This document shows, one piece after another, positions 1-8,640 of a stretch of DNA of 19,806 nt. The position numbers were made by a program, and so were the translations under genes. Below the pieces are notes generated by a model. That model did not search any database. It was not told the DNA's origin and saw only the letters and a program-made list of their open reading frames with translations. Position 1 is the stretch's first letter. Each line of letters opens with the position of its first letter. Source of the stretch: Clostridia bacterium (GTDB lineage Bacteria; Bacillota; Clostridia; Oscillospirales; Acutalibacteraceae); contig CAAFXD010000299.1 in assembly GCA_900766945.1 (NCBI GenBank), positions 1-19,806 on the forward strand, read 5' to 3'.

Positions 1-17
1 CGACGCTCTTCCGATCT
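1..17 (+). other. Illumina TruSeq adapter remnant (not genomic)
   Basis: The first 17 bases, CGACGCTCTTCCGATCT, are identical to the 3' end of the Illumina TruSeq universal (read 1) adapter. Genomic sequence begins at about base 18. This is untrimmed library adapter at a contig edge, not biology, and it artificially ends the gene that follows. Confidence 0.97.
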
Positions 18-603
18 ACTGCTTTTTTTCCGGTGCAAAAATGCCGTAGTTGACCGTAAACGGTTTCTTCTGCGGATTGACCTTTTCAAGCAATAGTTCG
101 GTGGAAAGCACATATCCGTCCGCCGACTGTAAAAACGCCATTTCCTTGGGGCGGATTTTTTCGTTGCCCGTCACATCGGCGTACACCTCGTTGGTTTCGA
201 GAATCAACTTCGGATTTTTCTTCTGCTTGATTTCCCGCACCAAATCCATATAGGCAAGGGAGTGATATACAAGCAAGGTATCGTTTTCCGTAACATTTTC
301 CAAAAGATACGATTTTAACTGTTTTTTGAGAAAACGGCGTGCAAAAATACGCTGAACGGTGGTTTTTGCCGGTTTCGCGTCAAATAGGCGCAATGTTAAA
401 TGTTCACCGAGTGCCGTGACACCGCCGGGGCAGAATTTGTCACCGCAGGTGCCCGCCGCCGAAACGATTTCCACCTCATATCCCGCTTTGACAAAGGCTT
501 TTGCCTCATACCCCGATTTTGTTGTTGCCGCAAGCACAAAATTGCGCTGTTGGTCAGCGTGTTCGGGAATGTCAAAATAACAAAGATAATATATTTTTTT
601 CAA
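16..603 (-). CDS. Glycosyltransferase, GT4/GT-B type, N-terminal part only (truncated by contig end)
   Basis: The visible 195 residues look like the N-terminal Rossmann-like half of a GT-B glycosyltransferase. They start with a hydrophobic beta strand (MKKIYYLCYF), followed by a helix-rich region and an interdomain-type segment near residues 165-190 ending in a VNYGI motif typical of GT4 enzymes. The donor-binding C-terminal half is missing: such enzymes usually have about 350-400 residues. The apparent TAG stop is false, because two of its three bases belong to the sequencing adapter. The start is TTG at 603-601, chosen because GAGAGGAG sits 8 nt upstream and no better ATG fits. The gene lies 15 nt after the third EpsG-like gene, in the same operon. 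It probably adds one sugar of the repeat unit on the cytoplasmic face. Acceptor and donor are unknown. Confidence 0.8.
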   Translation of the reverse strand: MKKIYYLCYFDIPEHADQQRNFVLAATTKSGYEAKAFVKAGYEVEIVSAAGTCGDKFCPGGVTALGEHLTLRLFDAKPAKTTVQRIFARRFLKKQLKSYLLENVTENDTLLVYHSLAYMDLVREIKQKKNPKLILETNEVYADVTGNEKIRPKEMAFLQSADGYVLSTELLLEKVNPQKKPFTVNYGIFAPEKKQ

Positions 604-618
604 ATGCGTAACTCCTCT

Positions 619-1671
619 CTATTGCCAGAAGAATACATATTCATAACTGTAAACACTGCTCGCTGAAAACAGAATAATCAGCATCGCTACATAAACCATT
701 ATACCGGTTTTCTTTTCAAATGCCTTTACGATTTCCGGCACAGACAACATTAAAAACAGCGAATAATATTGCACCGCGCGCATCGCCGTGGGGTTGACGA
801 ACACCAACGGCAAAAACAAAAGCCCCATAAACAACGCGTTATAGTACATTTTGTAGTGCGGGCACTTTTTCTTGATCAGTTTTAACAAAAGCAACATAAC
901 CACCGTAACGGCGATATACATAAAGGTAAAGCCGTACGCACCGCGGTTTTCGAGTTCATCGTATTCATAGCCGACCAAATACCCCACAACGCGGAAAATT
1001 TGATCCTTAAAGATGAACAAAATCGGCGTGGCGCAAAGCACCGCAAAGATGCTTTTTTTATTGACCGGAAGTCGGGAAATGAAGTAAAACGGCAAAAAGC
1101 AGACGGCGGATTTGTGCACGGTGAACGCCACCAGCACCACCAGCAAAAACGGCAGAAATTTCCGCTTTTCGATAAGCTTGGTACCGATAAACACCACAAG
1201 CACCGTGGCAATGGTCTGCCGTAAGCCCGTTAACGCATAAAAGCCAAACAAAAAGGCGGAGAAAATGAGGTAACTCATACACGGCTCTGACGAATAGCGG
1301 GAAATCCAAAACGCCAAGCCGATAAAAAATACCGCCGCGACAACCAACAAATACACCTGATAGTTATCGGTAAAAATCTGCACGAGCTTTTCAAACACGG
1401 AGTATCCGGGGTCCTTGCCGTCTTCATTGACATACACCGCATAAAAGTTATCAAATAATTTGCTCCACGGTGTAGAAAGGGTGCGTTCAAAACGCCTGCG
1501 GTAAGACAGCGTATCCGCGCCCACACTCATACCGCGAAGTCCCGAGATCAATATCCAATTGAAACTCATAAGAGCAATATAAAATTTTCTTTTTGTCTTG
1601 GTAGGCCTTATTTTAAGCAGAATAAAGCCCCAAAGCATCGTCAACAGTATATTGACTACGAATATGTTCAT
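619..1671 (-). CDS. EpsG-family polysaccharide polymerase-like membrane protein (tandem copy 3)
   Basis: A 350-residue polytopic membrane protein with roughly ten hydrophobic segments, resembling the EpsG family. That family is thought to act as a Wzy-like polymerase or export-linked membrane protein in Gram-positive exopolysaccharide systems. Motifs shared with the two upstream copies include LISGLRG near residue 43, a soluble segment KDPGY near residue 86, ALTGLRQT, FTVHKSA, MYYNALFMG, VFVNPTAMR and the C-terminal FFWQ. The N terminus MNIFVVNILLT starts at an ATG with an AAAGGA ribosome binding site 8 nt upstream; the stop is TAG. By eye it is closer to the middle copy (1684-2736) than to the first (2752-3804). 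It is third in transcription order, 12 nt after the middle copy. Whether each copy makes a different linkage or they are redundant cannot be read from sequence. Confidence 0.85.
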   Translation of the reverse strand: MNIFVVNILLTMLWGFILLKIRPTKTKRKFYIALMSFNWILISGLRGMSVGADTLSYRRRFERTLSTPWSKLFDNFYAVYVNEDGKDPGYSVFEKLVQIFTDNYQVYLLVVAAVFFIGLAFWISRYSSEPCMSYLIFSAFLFGFYALTGLRQTIATVLVVFIGTKLIEKRKFLPFLLVVLVAFTVHKSAVCFLPFYFISRLPVNKKSIFAVLCATPILFIFKDQIFRVVGYLVGYEYDELENRGAYGFTFMYIAVTVVMLLLLKLIKKKCPHYKMYYNALFMGLLFLPLVFVNPTAMRAVQYYSLFLMLSVPEIVKAFEKKTGIMVYVAMLIILFSASSVYSYEYVFFWQ

Positions 1672-1683
1672 ATTTTCAATCCT

Positions 1684-2736
1684 TTATTGCCAGAAGAATG
1701 AATAGGTATATTGATAGACATTGGTCGCCAGTAACAGTACGGTAACCATTGCCGCATATACGGGCAAGCGCACCTTGCGACTGAAGCACTTTGCAAGCTG
1801 CGGCACGGACAGCATTAAAAACAAGGAATAATACTGCACCACACGCATCGCCGTGGGGTTGACAAACACCAACGGCAGGAACAAAAGCCCCAGAAACAGC
1901 GCGTTATAATACAGCCGATATCTCTCGCACTTGCGGCGAAAAATCGGCAGGCAAAGCGCCATTGCCACCGTAACGGCAATATACATAAAGGTAAAACCGT
2001 ATGCACCGCGGTTTTCAAGCTCGGCATACTCATAGCCGACCAAATGCCCGAGAAAACGGAATAATTCCGCATTAAAAACAAACATAAGCGGTGTGAGAAC
2101 GGCTACACCGACAATCGTTTTTTTGTTGACGGGAATCCGTGACAAAAAATAGAACGGTAAAAAGCAAATTGCCGATTTATGTACGGTAAACGCAACTGCA
2201 ACGATCAACAGAAAACGCCAAAATTTGCGCTCTTCAATCAGTTTGGTGCCGATAAACACCACAAGCACCGTAGCAAGCGTTTGCCGCAAGCCCGTTAAGG
2301 CATAAAACCCGAACAAAAAAGAAGAGAAAATCAAATAACTTAAACACGGCTCGGCGGAATATCGGCAAATCCACCATGCCATACCCGCAAAGAAAATGAC
2401 GGCGAGAATCACCAAATAGACCTGATAATTGTCGGTGAATATCTGTACCGTTTTTTCAAACAAAGAATAGCCGGGGTCTTTGCCCTCTTCGTTGACATAC
2501 ACAAGGTAGAAATTCTCAAACAGCCTTGCCCAAGAGGTATGCGCCGTGCGCTCAAAACGCTCCTTATAGACAAGCGTATCCGCGCCGACCGTCAAACCGC
2601 GAAGCCCCGAAATGAGCGTCCAGTTTATCGTCATCAAAGCGATGTATATTTTCTTTTTTCGTTCGCTCGGCTGTACCCCGAGCAACACCGCGCCTAACAA
2701 AAGCGTCAACACGATGTTGATGACGAAAATATTCAT
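1684..2736 (-). CDS. EpsG-family polysaccharide polymerase-like membrane protein (tandem copy 2)
   Basis: A second protein of exactly 350 residues in the EpsG-like tandem, with the same layout: MNIFVINIVLT at the start, LISGLRG, KDPGYSLFEK, ALTGLRQT, FTVHKSA, ELENRGAYGFTFMYIAVTV, YYNALFLG, VFVNPTAMR and the terminal FFWQ. Long blocks are identical to copy 3 with no visible insertion or deletion, so the two probably arose by a fairly recent duplication. Differences concentrate in the cytoplasmic loop near residues 22-32, in residues 205-225 and in the last 60 residues. The ATG is preceded by AAAGGA 7 nt upstream. It sits 15 nt after copy 1 and 12 nt before copy 3. The predicted role is membrane polymerisation or export of lipid-linked repeat units; the family assignment is firmer than the biochemical role. 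Confidence 0.85.
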   Translation of the reverse strand: MNIFVINIVLTLLLGAVLLGVQPSERKKKIYIALMTINWTLISGLRGLTVGADTLVYKERFERTAHTSWARLFENFYLVYVNEEGKDPGYSLFEKTVQIFTDNYQVYLVILAVIFFAGMAWWICRYSAEPCLSYLIFSSFLFGFYALTGLRQTLATVLVVFIGTKLIEERKFWRFLLIVAVAFTVHKSAICFLPFYFLSRIPVNKKTIVGVAVLTPLMFVFNAELFRFLGHLVGYEYAELENRGAYGFTFMYIAVTVAMALCLPIFRRKCERYRLYYNALFLGLLFLPLVFVNPTAMRVVQYYSLFLMLSVPQLAKCFSRKVRLPVYAAMVTVLLLATNVYQYTYSFFWQ

Positions 2737-2751
2737 AGACCATTCCTTTGC

Positions 2752-3804
2752 TTATTGCCAGAAAAATGTGTAAGTGCGTGCATATACATTGGTCATCATC
2801 AAAAGCACCATCACCATTATCGTATATACAGGGGTTTGCAGTTTTTTGCCGAAGCAGGAAATAAAACTCGGCATTAAAAGCATAATATACAGCGAATAGT
2901 ACTGTACCACGCGCATTGCCGCAGGATTCACGAACACGAGCGGGAGCAACAAAGCACCCATAAATAACGCATTGTAATACAGTTTGTACTCCGGTGTGCG
3001 CAGTTTGACATACCGCAGCAACAGTATGGCGCTCAAAACCACGGCCATATACACCACGGTAAATCCGTACGCGCCGCCGGAGGCCAATTCGTCATATTCA
3101 TACCCGACAAGGCTGCCCAACAGGTAAAAGAACTGATTGCGGAAGACGAATAAAACCGGAACAGCGCAAATCACGCCCGCAATATATTTTTTGGTGATTT
3201 CGATTTGCGAAATAAAGTAAAACGGCAAAACGCAGATTGCGGATTTATGAATGGTAAACGCAACGGCGGTAATCAACAAAAACTTCCAAAATTTTCGTTC
3301 TTTAACGTATTTGCCGCCGATTAACACCACCAGCAGTGTGGCAAGGGTTTGCCGCGTGCCCGTCAGCGCGAAAAACGACCACAAAAACGAGTCGAAAATG
3401 AGCATACTCAAAAGCGGATGCGTCGAATTTTGATAAACCCAAACGGCAAGCCCCGTAAAAAACAGCACCGCCACAATAAACAAAAAGGTTTGATAATCCT
3501 GTGTGAAAATCTGCACAATTTTTTCAAACACCGCATAGCCCGGGTCCTTGCCCTCCTCGTCCACATAAACGAGGTAGAAATTATCGAACAACTGATTCCA
3601 CGGTGTTTTCAGCGTAGTATAGAATTTTCGCTGATAACTGTACATATCGGAACTGACGGACATCCCGCGCAAGCCCGATATGAGAATCCATTGCACGCCG
3701 GTCAGCGCGCAAAAGATTTTTTTACCCCTGTCCCCTCGAAACACGCCTAAAAATATCATGCCCCACACGAAGGTCAAAAGGATATTCACAACATAAATGT
3801 TCAT
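2752..3804 (-). CDS. EpsG-family polysaccharide polymerase-like membrane protein (tandem copy 1)
   Basis: The first-transcribed of three tandem EpsG-like proteins, again exactly 350 residues. It keeps the shared frame (MNIYVVNILLT, LISGLRG, EGKDPGYAVFEK, ALTGTRQT, FTIHKSA, GGAYGFTVVYMAVV, YYNALFMG, VFVNPAAMR, FFWQ) but is the most divergent. It has SVSSDMYSYQRKFYTT where the others have SVGADTLxYxxRFERT, and ALTGTRQT where they have ALTGLRQT. The ATG has AAAGGA 9 nt upstream. A 58-nt gap separates it from the preceding GT4 gene; I see no promoter or terminator there. It is probably an integral membrane protein handling assembled repeat units. A split array of linkage-specific polymerases and simple amplification are both possible. 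Confidence 0.85.
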   Translation of the reverse strand: MNIYVVNILLTFVWGMIFLGVFRGDRGKKIFCALTGVQWILISGLRGMSVSSDMYSYQRKFYTTLKTPWNQLFDNFYLVYVDEEGKDPGYAVFEKIVQIFTQDYQTFLFIVAVLFFTGLAVWVYQNSTHPLLSMLIFDSFLWSFFALTGTRQTLATLLVVLIGGKYVKERKFWKFLLITAVAFTIHKSAICVLPFYFISQIEITKKYIAGVICAVPVLFVFRNQFFYLLGSLVGYEYDELASGGAYGFTVVYMAVVLSAILLLRYVKLRTPEYKLYYNALFMGALLLPLVFVNPAAMRVVQYYSLYIMLLMPSFISCFGKKLQTPVYTIMVMVLLMMTNVYARTYTFFWQ

Positions 3805-3862
3805 GTGCTTGTCCTTTCAACAAAACATTTTTGATGGTGAATGCACCGAAAATGCAACCGAT

Positions 3863-5080
3863 TTACGGAAGTTCTGCAAGCCGCCGCAGAAATTCCAACA
3901 GCTTCTCGTAGTTTTTTTCTTTATCGAACTGCGCATGCGCAAAGGCTGTGCACGCATCTGCATAACTGTCTCTGCCGCCTGCCAGCACTTCTTGCACGCA
4001 GTCAAAATACGCCTGCACATCTGCCCCACTGCAAACCGCACCGCAACCGTCGCCCACAATTTCGGGATTTGCCGTTGTGTTGTAGCACACCACGGGTGTC
4101 CCGCAGGAAAGCGCCTCGGCGCTCACCTTGCCGAAGGTTTCTTCTTTGGACAGATTTAAAAATACATCTGCCGCCGAATACCAAGAAGCCAATTCTTCCA
4201 CACTGTCCGTGGCGGCGATATGTAACATCGCTGAGGGCACGGTATACTCCTGGGGCAATGCGCCCACGCACACCAACTGCCAATCGGCAGGCATTTTTGC
4301 GGCAAGTGCCGTCAAATCGGAAAGCCCTTTATGCACAGACCACTTGGAGGCAACGGCAAGCAAAACCTTTTTCTCTTGCAGGCCGTATTTCTCTCGCAGG
4401 TCTGCCGCACCTTGTGCGTCATCGTGAAACTTTGCAAAGTCAATGCCGTTATAGATGCCCGTAATCTCACGGGCGTTTGCAAAGAGCGGCGATTTTGCGC
4501 CCTCGTTTGCAATCCATTCGGATACGCCGACCACGCCCAAACGGTCGATTTTATCAAACATCTGTTTTTTTGCCCGCCACAAACACGAAGTGCGGTCAAA
4601 CAGCCAACTGGGATTGTCCTGCTGTATACGGGGGCAATTTCCGCACCCCGTCCGAAAACGGTCACAGCCCGTTTGGCTGTAATGGCAACATTTGCCCGTA
4701 AAGAACCAGCAATCGTGCAAAATAAGCACGGTGGCAATGTTCTTTTTCGCAAGATAATCCATCAACATGGGGAAGTTTATAAAATTCCCGTGCAAAACGC
4801 GCAACAGCACTATATCGGGCTTGATTTCGTCCATAAACCTCAGCAATTCTTTGGTGCCTTTATGAGAAAACCAGCCTTGCTTGCCCGTCATGCGAGACAA
4901 AAGCCCGTGCAGTTTTTTCTCCGTCGGCGTACCGATTTGAAAACTGTCGGAGTCTGCCGCCGGCACGGAGCACGCAATAAATGATTCGACGCCGCGGTCT
5001 TTCAGAAACGCGTCAAATTCCGTGACGGTTCTGCCGGTACTGGAAACACGCTCAACGGCATTGATTTGTAATACACGCAT
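3863..5080 (-). CDS. GT4 glycosyltransferase with conserved cysteine cluster (paralogue of next gene upstream)
   Basis: A 405-residue GT-B enzyme expected to transfer a sugar from a nucleotide-sugar donor to the growing lipid-linked oligosaccharide in the cytoplasm. The N-terminal domain begins MRVLQINAV. A cysteine cluster follows at residues 124, 131, 132, 139, 146 and 149 (HDCWFFTGKC, GCDRF, CGNCP). The hinge carries the usual IYNGID motif, and the donor-binding domain has the E-x7-E motif (EETFGKVSAE) followed by ALSCGTPVV. It aligns without gaps over about the first 150 residues with the gene just upstream (5097-6305), including five of the six cysteines, so the two are tandem duplicates. 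AAGGAGG lies just upstream of the ATG, in a 16-nt gap. Donor and linkage are unknown. The cysteines could bind a metal; they are a recurring feature of this GT4 subgroup. Confidence 0.9.
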   Translation of the reverse strand: MRVLQINAVERVSSTGRTVTEFDAFLKDRGVESFIACSVPAADSDSFQIGTPTEKKLHGLLSRMTGKQGWFSHKGTKELLRFMDEIKPDIVLLRVLHGNFINFPMLMDYLAKKNIATVLILHDCWFFTGKCCHYSQTGCDRFRTGCGNCPRIQQDNPSWLFDRTSCLWRAKKQMFDKIDRLGVVGVSEWIANEGAKSPLFANAREITGIYNGIDFAKFHDDAQGAADLREKYGLQEKKVLLAVASKWSVHKGLSDLTALAAKMPADWQLVCVGALPQEYTVPSAMLHIAATDSVEELASWYSAADVFLNLSKEETFGKVSAEALSCGTPVVCYNTTANPEIVGDGCGAVCSGADVQAYFDCVQEVLAGGRDSYADACTAFAHAQFDKEKNYEKLLEFLRRLAELP

Positions 5081-5096
5081 TTTGCGCGCCTCCTTT

Positions 5097-6305
5097 TTAA
5101 TCGGTCAAAAGGGTTTGATACACCGAAAGAAATTCCCGTGTTAATTTTTCCCGCCCGAAGTTTTCACGGGCGAATGCGGCACAGTGCGCAGAATATTGCG
5201 CCTTGCCGTTTTTCTGAATTTCGTTGACGGCACGGAACATACCGTCTTTATCGTCTTTTTCCACCACAATGCCGCAGTTTTCGCCCACAAGCTCGGGGCA
5301 GGCGGTGGAATTATAGCAAACCACAGGCGTACCGCAGGCAAGGGCTTCGGCGCTCACTTTGCCAAAGGTTTCCTGATAAGAAAAGGTCACAAACACATCG
5401 GCAAGGGAATAAAATTCCGCCAACTCCTCTTGGCTGTTCGTTCTGCCCACGCAAAGCACATTGTCGGGCAGTTCCACATCGGGTGCAGGGTTACCCACCA
5501 ACACAATCTGCTTTTCGGGCGATATTTTCGTTGCCAAATCAAGAAATCGGTCAAGCCCCTTTGCGTTGCCCCATTGCTCGGCAACGCCCAAAATGACGAA
5601 TTTATCGGTAAGCCCCAGTTCAGCACGCTTTTTACTGCCGTCCACGGGGTGGAATTTGTCAAGGTCAATCCAAAGGTAAATGCGCTGTATGATTTTTGCG
5701 TTTTTCGCGATGGGCGAACGGCGGCATTCGTCGGTAATCCAATCGGAAATGCCTACAATACCAAGGCGCGGAATACTTTGGAACAAATTTATACGGTCTT
5801 CGTGTACGGCTTCGGTGCGGTCAAAAAACCAACTTTTATTGCCCTCATGAATTTGCGGGCATTTTTTGCAATGGGTTTCCCATTGATAACAGCCGATAGA
5901 ATTGTAGTGCATACATTTGCCTGTGAAAAACCAGCAGTCATAAAGCATAATCACTGTGGCAATGTCGTTTTTCGCTAAATATTCAAGCAACATCGGCAAG
6001 TGAATATAATTGGCGTGGAGATTGTGCAAATGCACCACATCGGGGTTCACTTCGTCAATATAGGCAATCAGTTTTTTCGTATTCCCTTTGGAGAAATAGC
6101 CCTGTTTGCCCGAAAGGCGGGACAGCAGCCCGTGGAGTTTTATGGATTTTTCATCACCGATTGGATAGACATTTTCACAGCCGTAGGTGCGCGAACAGGC
6201 ACAGTAGGACTCCACCCCGTAACGGTTCAGGTCTTCATTCAATTCCATTAAACTTCTGCCTGTACTGCGAAGTTTGTAAACCGCATTGATGTGTAAAACT
6301 TTCAA
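5097..6305 (-). CDS. GT4 glycosyltransferase with conserved cysteine cluster; TTG start
   Basis: A 402-residue GT-B glycosyltransferase and paralogue of the following gene. The N-terminal domain starts MKVLHINAV. Cysteines fall at residues 124, 131, 139, 146 and 149 (YDCWFFTGKC, GCYQW, CKKCP), at the same positions as in its partner. The donor domain has E-x7-E (QETFGKVSAE) followed by ALACGTPVV. Where its partner and most GT4 enzymes have IYNGID at the hinge, this one has IYLWID, which may alter donor or acceptor fit. The start is TTG: it overlaps the preceding stop as TTGA, GGGAGGA lies 7 nt upstream, and it matches the N terminus of the paralogue. It probably adds one residue of the repeat unit; the specificity is not readable. 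Confidence 0.9.
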   Translation of the reverse strand: MKVLHINAVYKLRSTGRSLMELNEDLNRYGVESYCACSRTYGCENVYPIGDEKSIKLHGLLSRLSGKQGYFSKGNTKKLIAYIDEVNPDVVHLHNLHANYIHLPMLLEYLAKNDIATVIMLYDCWFFTGKCMHYNSIGCYQWETHCKKCPQIHEGNKSWFFDRTEAVHEDRINLFQSIPRLGIVGISDWITDECRRSPIAKNAKIIQRIYLWIDLDKFHPVDGSKKRAELGLTDKFVILGVAEQWGNAKGLDRFLDLATKISPEKQIVLVGNPAPDVELPDNVLCVGRTNSQEELAEFYSLADVFVTFSYQETFGKVSAEALACGTPVVCYNSTACPELVGENCGIVVEKDDKDGMFRAVNEIQKNGKAQYSAHCAAFARENFGREKLTREFLSVYQTLLTD

Positions 6306-7591
6306 GAATTTTCCTCCCGTAGGGCATTTTGCAAATCGTGCAGCAGATTTTCCTGCATGACGCTTCGTTCGTGGTGCGCTTTACCGCTTTGCCACGCTTT
6401 TTCGGCATAATCTGCCAAAAGCGCAGGTTTCTCTTTCAATTCCGACAGCCGTTCTGAAATTTCCGACGGCGCAGTCGCCACGGCGGCGCAATCATTATCT
6501 ATAAAATACTGTATGGACGCGCAGGTATCACTGCCTATCGCCAAAATACAGCGGTTCGAGGCGATATAATCCACAATTTTTGTGGAGAAGGATTGGTGCA
6601 CACTGAGCCGTTCTTTTAAATCGAATGCTTCGGCGTGTACCAAAATATCCGCATCCGCTTGAATTTCACGGATTTTCGCATAAGACACGGGCGGATGCAA
6701 CGCTACACCGCCGCCGTTTAGCGTATTTTTCACCTTGTCCCCAAGGGGTGTAGAGGTGTAAATATCGAGTGTAAAGGTGTTTTCCTTGTCGTTGAGCGTA
6801 CGCACGCTTTCGGCGAGTGCACACAAAATTTTGCCCCTGCCCGCACTTACATTGCCTGCATACACGAGTTTCAACGGCATTTCGGGTACTTTGAATGCGG
6901 GTTTGTTTTCGTCAGCAAAGGAGGCACACTTTGTAAGCACCTTGAACTTGTCGCCGAAAATTGCCGCATATTCACGCCGCTGGGTTTCGGAAATGACATA
7001 CACCGTTTTGCACCACGAAAAGACCTTTTTCATTTTCGGGCGTAAGATAAGGCGGTCAATCCAAAAGAACGGCGACAGCGAAAACTGTTTTAAAGTATAG
7101 ACATCGTCGGAAACATAGCCGACGGCGGGGATACCATAACGCTTTAAAATAAAGCGGTTGATGTCGTGGAGATAGTGGGAATAATAGACGGGGATAAACA
7201 GCAAATCGGGCTTGAAATCGTCCAAGAAATCAAGTAAAGCTTGCGATTTCCACTTACCCGTTTTCCAAATCATTGCCCGTGCCCAATACATAGGAATGCT
7301 TTTGTGGCGTTTGATTTTGTTAAACGCCGCTTCGTCACGGTCGGCGGGCGCTTCCGCCTCGTCTGCCTCGAACACTTCCTGCCCTGAGGGGGTGTGTTTC
7401 AGAATGCTTTTGAGAATGGATTTTTCGGTGATTTGAAAAAACCTTGTTGCCGCCTTGGTTTGCGGTTTGCCGTATTTGCAGTAAATATTGGCGATTTCCA
7501 AATCGGGAATCCCCTCAAAAATATTGGAAAAGGAATTGCCGAAACTGTTGTCACTGCGCCACGGCGAGTTGGATACAATTAAAATTCTCAT
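6302..7591 (-). CDS. GT4-like (GT-B) glycosyltransferase
   Basis: A 429-residue protein with a GT-B layout. The N-terminal domain (MRILIVSNSPW) carries a charged, acidic insert near residues 73-90. A central segment, GYVSDDVYTL, links to the C-terminal donor domain, which begins KLVYAGNVSAGRGK and continues TLDIYTS. The usual E-x7-E motif is replaced by a variant around SVHQSFSTKIVDYIAS, a pattern found in some GT4-like enzymes that recognise the donor differently. It is encoded 9 nt after the GT2 gene, with a GAGGGG ribosome binding site overlapping that gene's stop, and its own stop overlaps the next start (TTGA). It is cytoplasmic and probably acts on a lipid-linked acceptor. The assignment to the glycosyltransferase fold is fairly secure; exact family and sugar are not. 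Confidence 0.8.
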   Translation of the reverse strand: MRILIVSNSPWRSDNSFGNSFSNIFEGIPDLEIANIYCKYGKPQTKAATRFFQITEKSILKSILKHTPSGQEVFEADEAEAPADRDEAAFNKIKRHKSIPMYWARAMIWKTGKWKSQALLDFLDDFKPDLLFIPVYYSHYLHDINRFILKRYGIPAVGYVSDDVYTLKQFSLSPFFWIDRLILRPKMKKVFSWCKTVYVISETQRREYAAIFGDKFKVLTKCASFADENKPAFKVPEMPLKLVYAGNVSAGRGKILCALAESVRTLNDKENTFTLDIYTSTPLGDKVKNTLNGGGVALHPPVSYAKIREIQADADILVHAEAFDLKERLSVHQSFSTKIVDYIASNRCILAIGSDTCASIQYFIDNDCAAVATAPSEISERLSELKEKPALLADYAEKAWQSGKAHHERSVMQENLLHDLQNALREENS

Positions 7592-7600
7592 CTTTGCCCC

Positions 7601-8635
7601 TCACACCGTGTTGATTTTTGCGGCGATAAACGCCAAAAAGCAGGTCAGCTTGTAAAGCTTTGCCCGAATGAGTTTTAAGGACAGCCCCATATACATCCGT
7701 TGGAATTTGCCCTCAAAAAAGGGCGTTGCCGCACCGTTTTGCAGGCAGTCCTGAAAACGGGGGTGGCAAAACATTTCGGTGCATTTTTTGCGCCGTGATT
7801 TGTAAGAAGTATGTTTGTCGCCCATCACATTGATGGCAAAAATCAGCAAATTGCGGTACAACAGCGTTTCACGCCGCCCGGGGATATGGTCTTTGTACTT
7901 GTCCTCCCGGAGAGAAGCGATAAACGCTTCCACTTGTTCGTCCATTTCCAGCACCGTGTCAAAAAAGTTCTCATAATAGGATGAAGAAATACTGCCCGCG
8001 CGCTTTAAATTGTAAAGGGAGGGCTTTTCATACAGCGAAATTTTCTTTGCCGCCGCAAAAAAATCAAGATTAAAAAAGAAATCCTCGGAAATGCGCCCCG
8101 CAAGGTAGCGAATGTTCGCTTTCTTTATCAAATCCAAATTATAAAGCACCGCAGTGGAACGGCGGGCACGCCCTTTGCCGATAAGCACCTCTAAGGCGAA
8201 CACCTTGGGGTCAGATGAAAACATTTCTTTTGTGAAATGCTGGGCAGTCATATCATTTTCGCCGTTTTCAAATACTTTTATGTAACTGTTGGGAAACACG
8301 GCGTCGCTTTGCTCGGTTTCGATAATCTCCACCATATCCGCTATGGCAGTTTCGCCGAGTGTATCGTCCGAGTCCAAAAATACAATATATTTGCCTGTCG
8401 CTTTGTCAATTCCCGCATTTCGAGCCGTGGAAAGACCGCCGTTTTCCTTATGGATAACGGTGATATTTTCGTATTCTGCCGCCAATGCGTCGCACAAGGC
8501 CGGTGCGTTGTCGGGCGAGCCGTCGTCCACCAAAATGATTTCCAACGGCTTATAGGTTTGCGAAAGTATCGACGAAACGCATTTTTGCAGGTATTTTTCG
8601 GTTTTATAGACAGGGATCACAACACTGACAAGCAT
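7601..8635 (-). CDS. GT2 family glycosyltransferase
   Basis: A 344-residue inverting GT-A enzyme. The GT2 domain opens with MLVSVVIPVYKTEKYL. The nucleotide-binding DD pair is at residues 37-38 (ILVDDGSPD), NGGLSTARNAGI is near residue 65, and the metal-binding DSD motif is at 88-90 (VFLDSDD). The C-terminal third is basic and partly hydrophobic, with no clear transmembrane span, and may contact the membrane or acceptor. The ribosome binding site is weak (AGAGG about 12 nt from the ATG). The 5-nt gap from the previous GT2 gene suggests translational coupling. It is expected to add one sugar to the lipid-linked repeat unit; the donor is unknown. Confidence 0.92.
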   Translation of the reverse strand: MLVSVVIPVYKTEKYLQKCVSSILSQTYKPLEIILVDDGSPDNAPALCDALAAEYENITVIHKENGGLSTARNAGIDKATGKYIVFLDSDDTLGETAIADMVEIIETEQSDAVFPNSYIKVFENGENDMTAQHFTKEMFSSDPKVFALEVLIGKGRARRSTAVLYNLDLIKKANIRYLAGRISEDFFFNLDFFAAAKKISLYEKPSLYNLKRAGSISSSYYENFFDTVLEMDEQVEAFIASLREDKYKDHIPGRRETLLYRNLLIFAINVMGDKHTSYKSRRKKCTEMFCHPRFQDCLQNGAATPFFEGKFQRMYMGLSLKLIRAKLYKLTCFLAFIAAKINTV

Positions 8636-8640
8636 CTTTT

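Noticed and set aside
5184..5978. A 264-codon open frame on the plus strand
   Set aside because: It lies antisense inside a clear GT4 gene, has no ribosome binding site or family resemblance, and its residue pattern is what antisense frames of such genes give.
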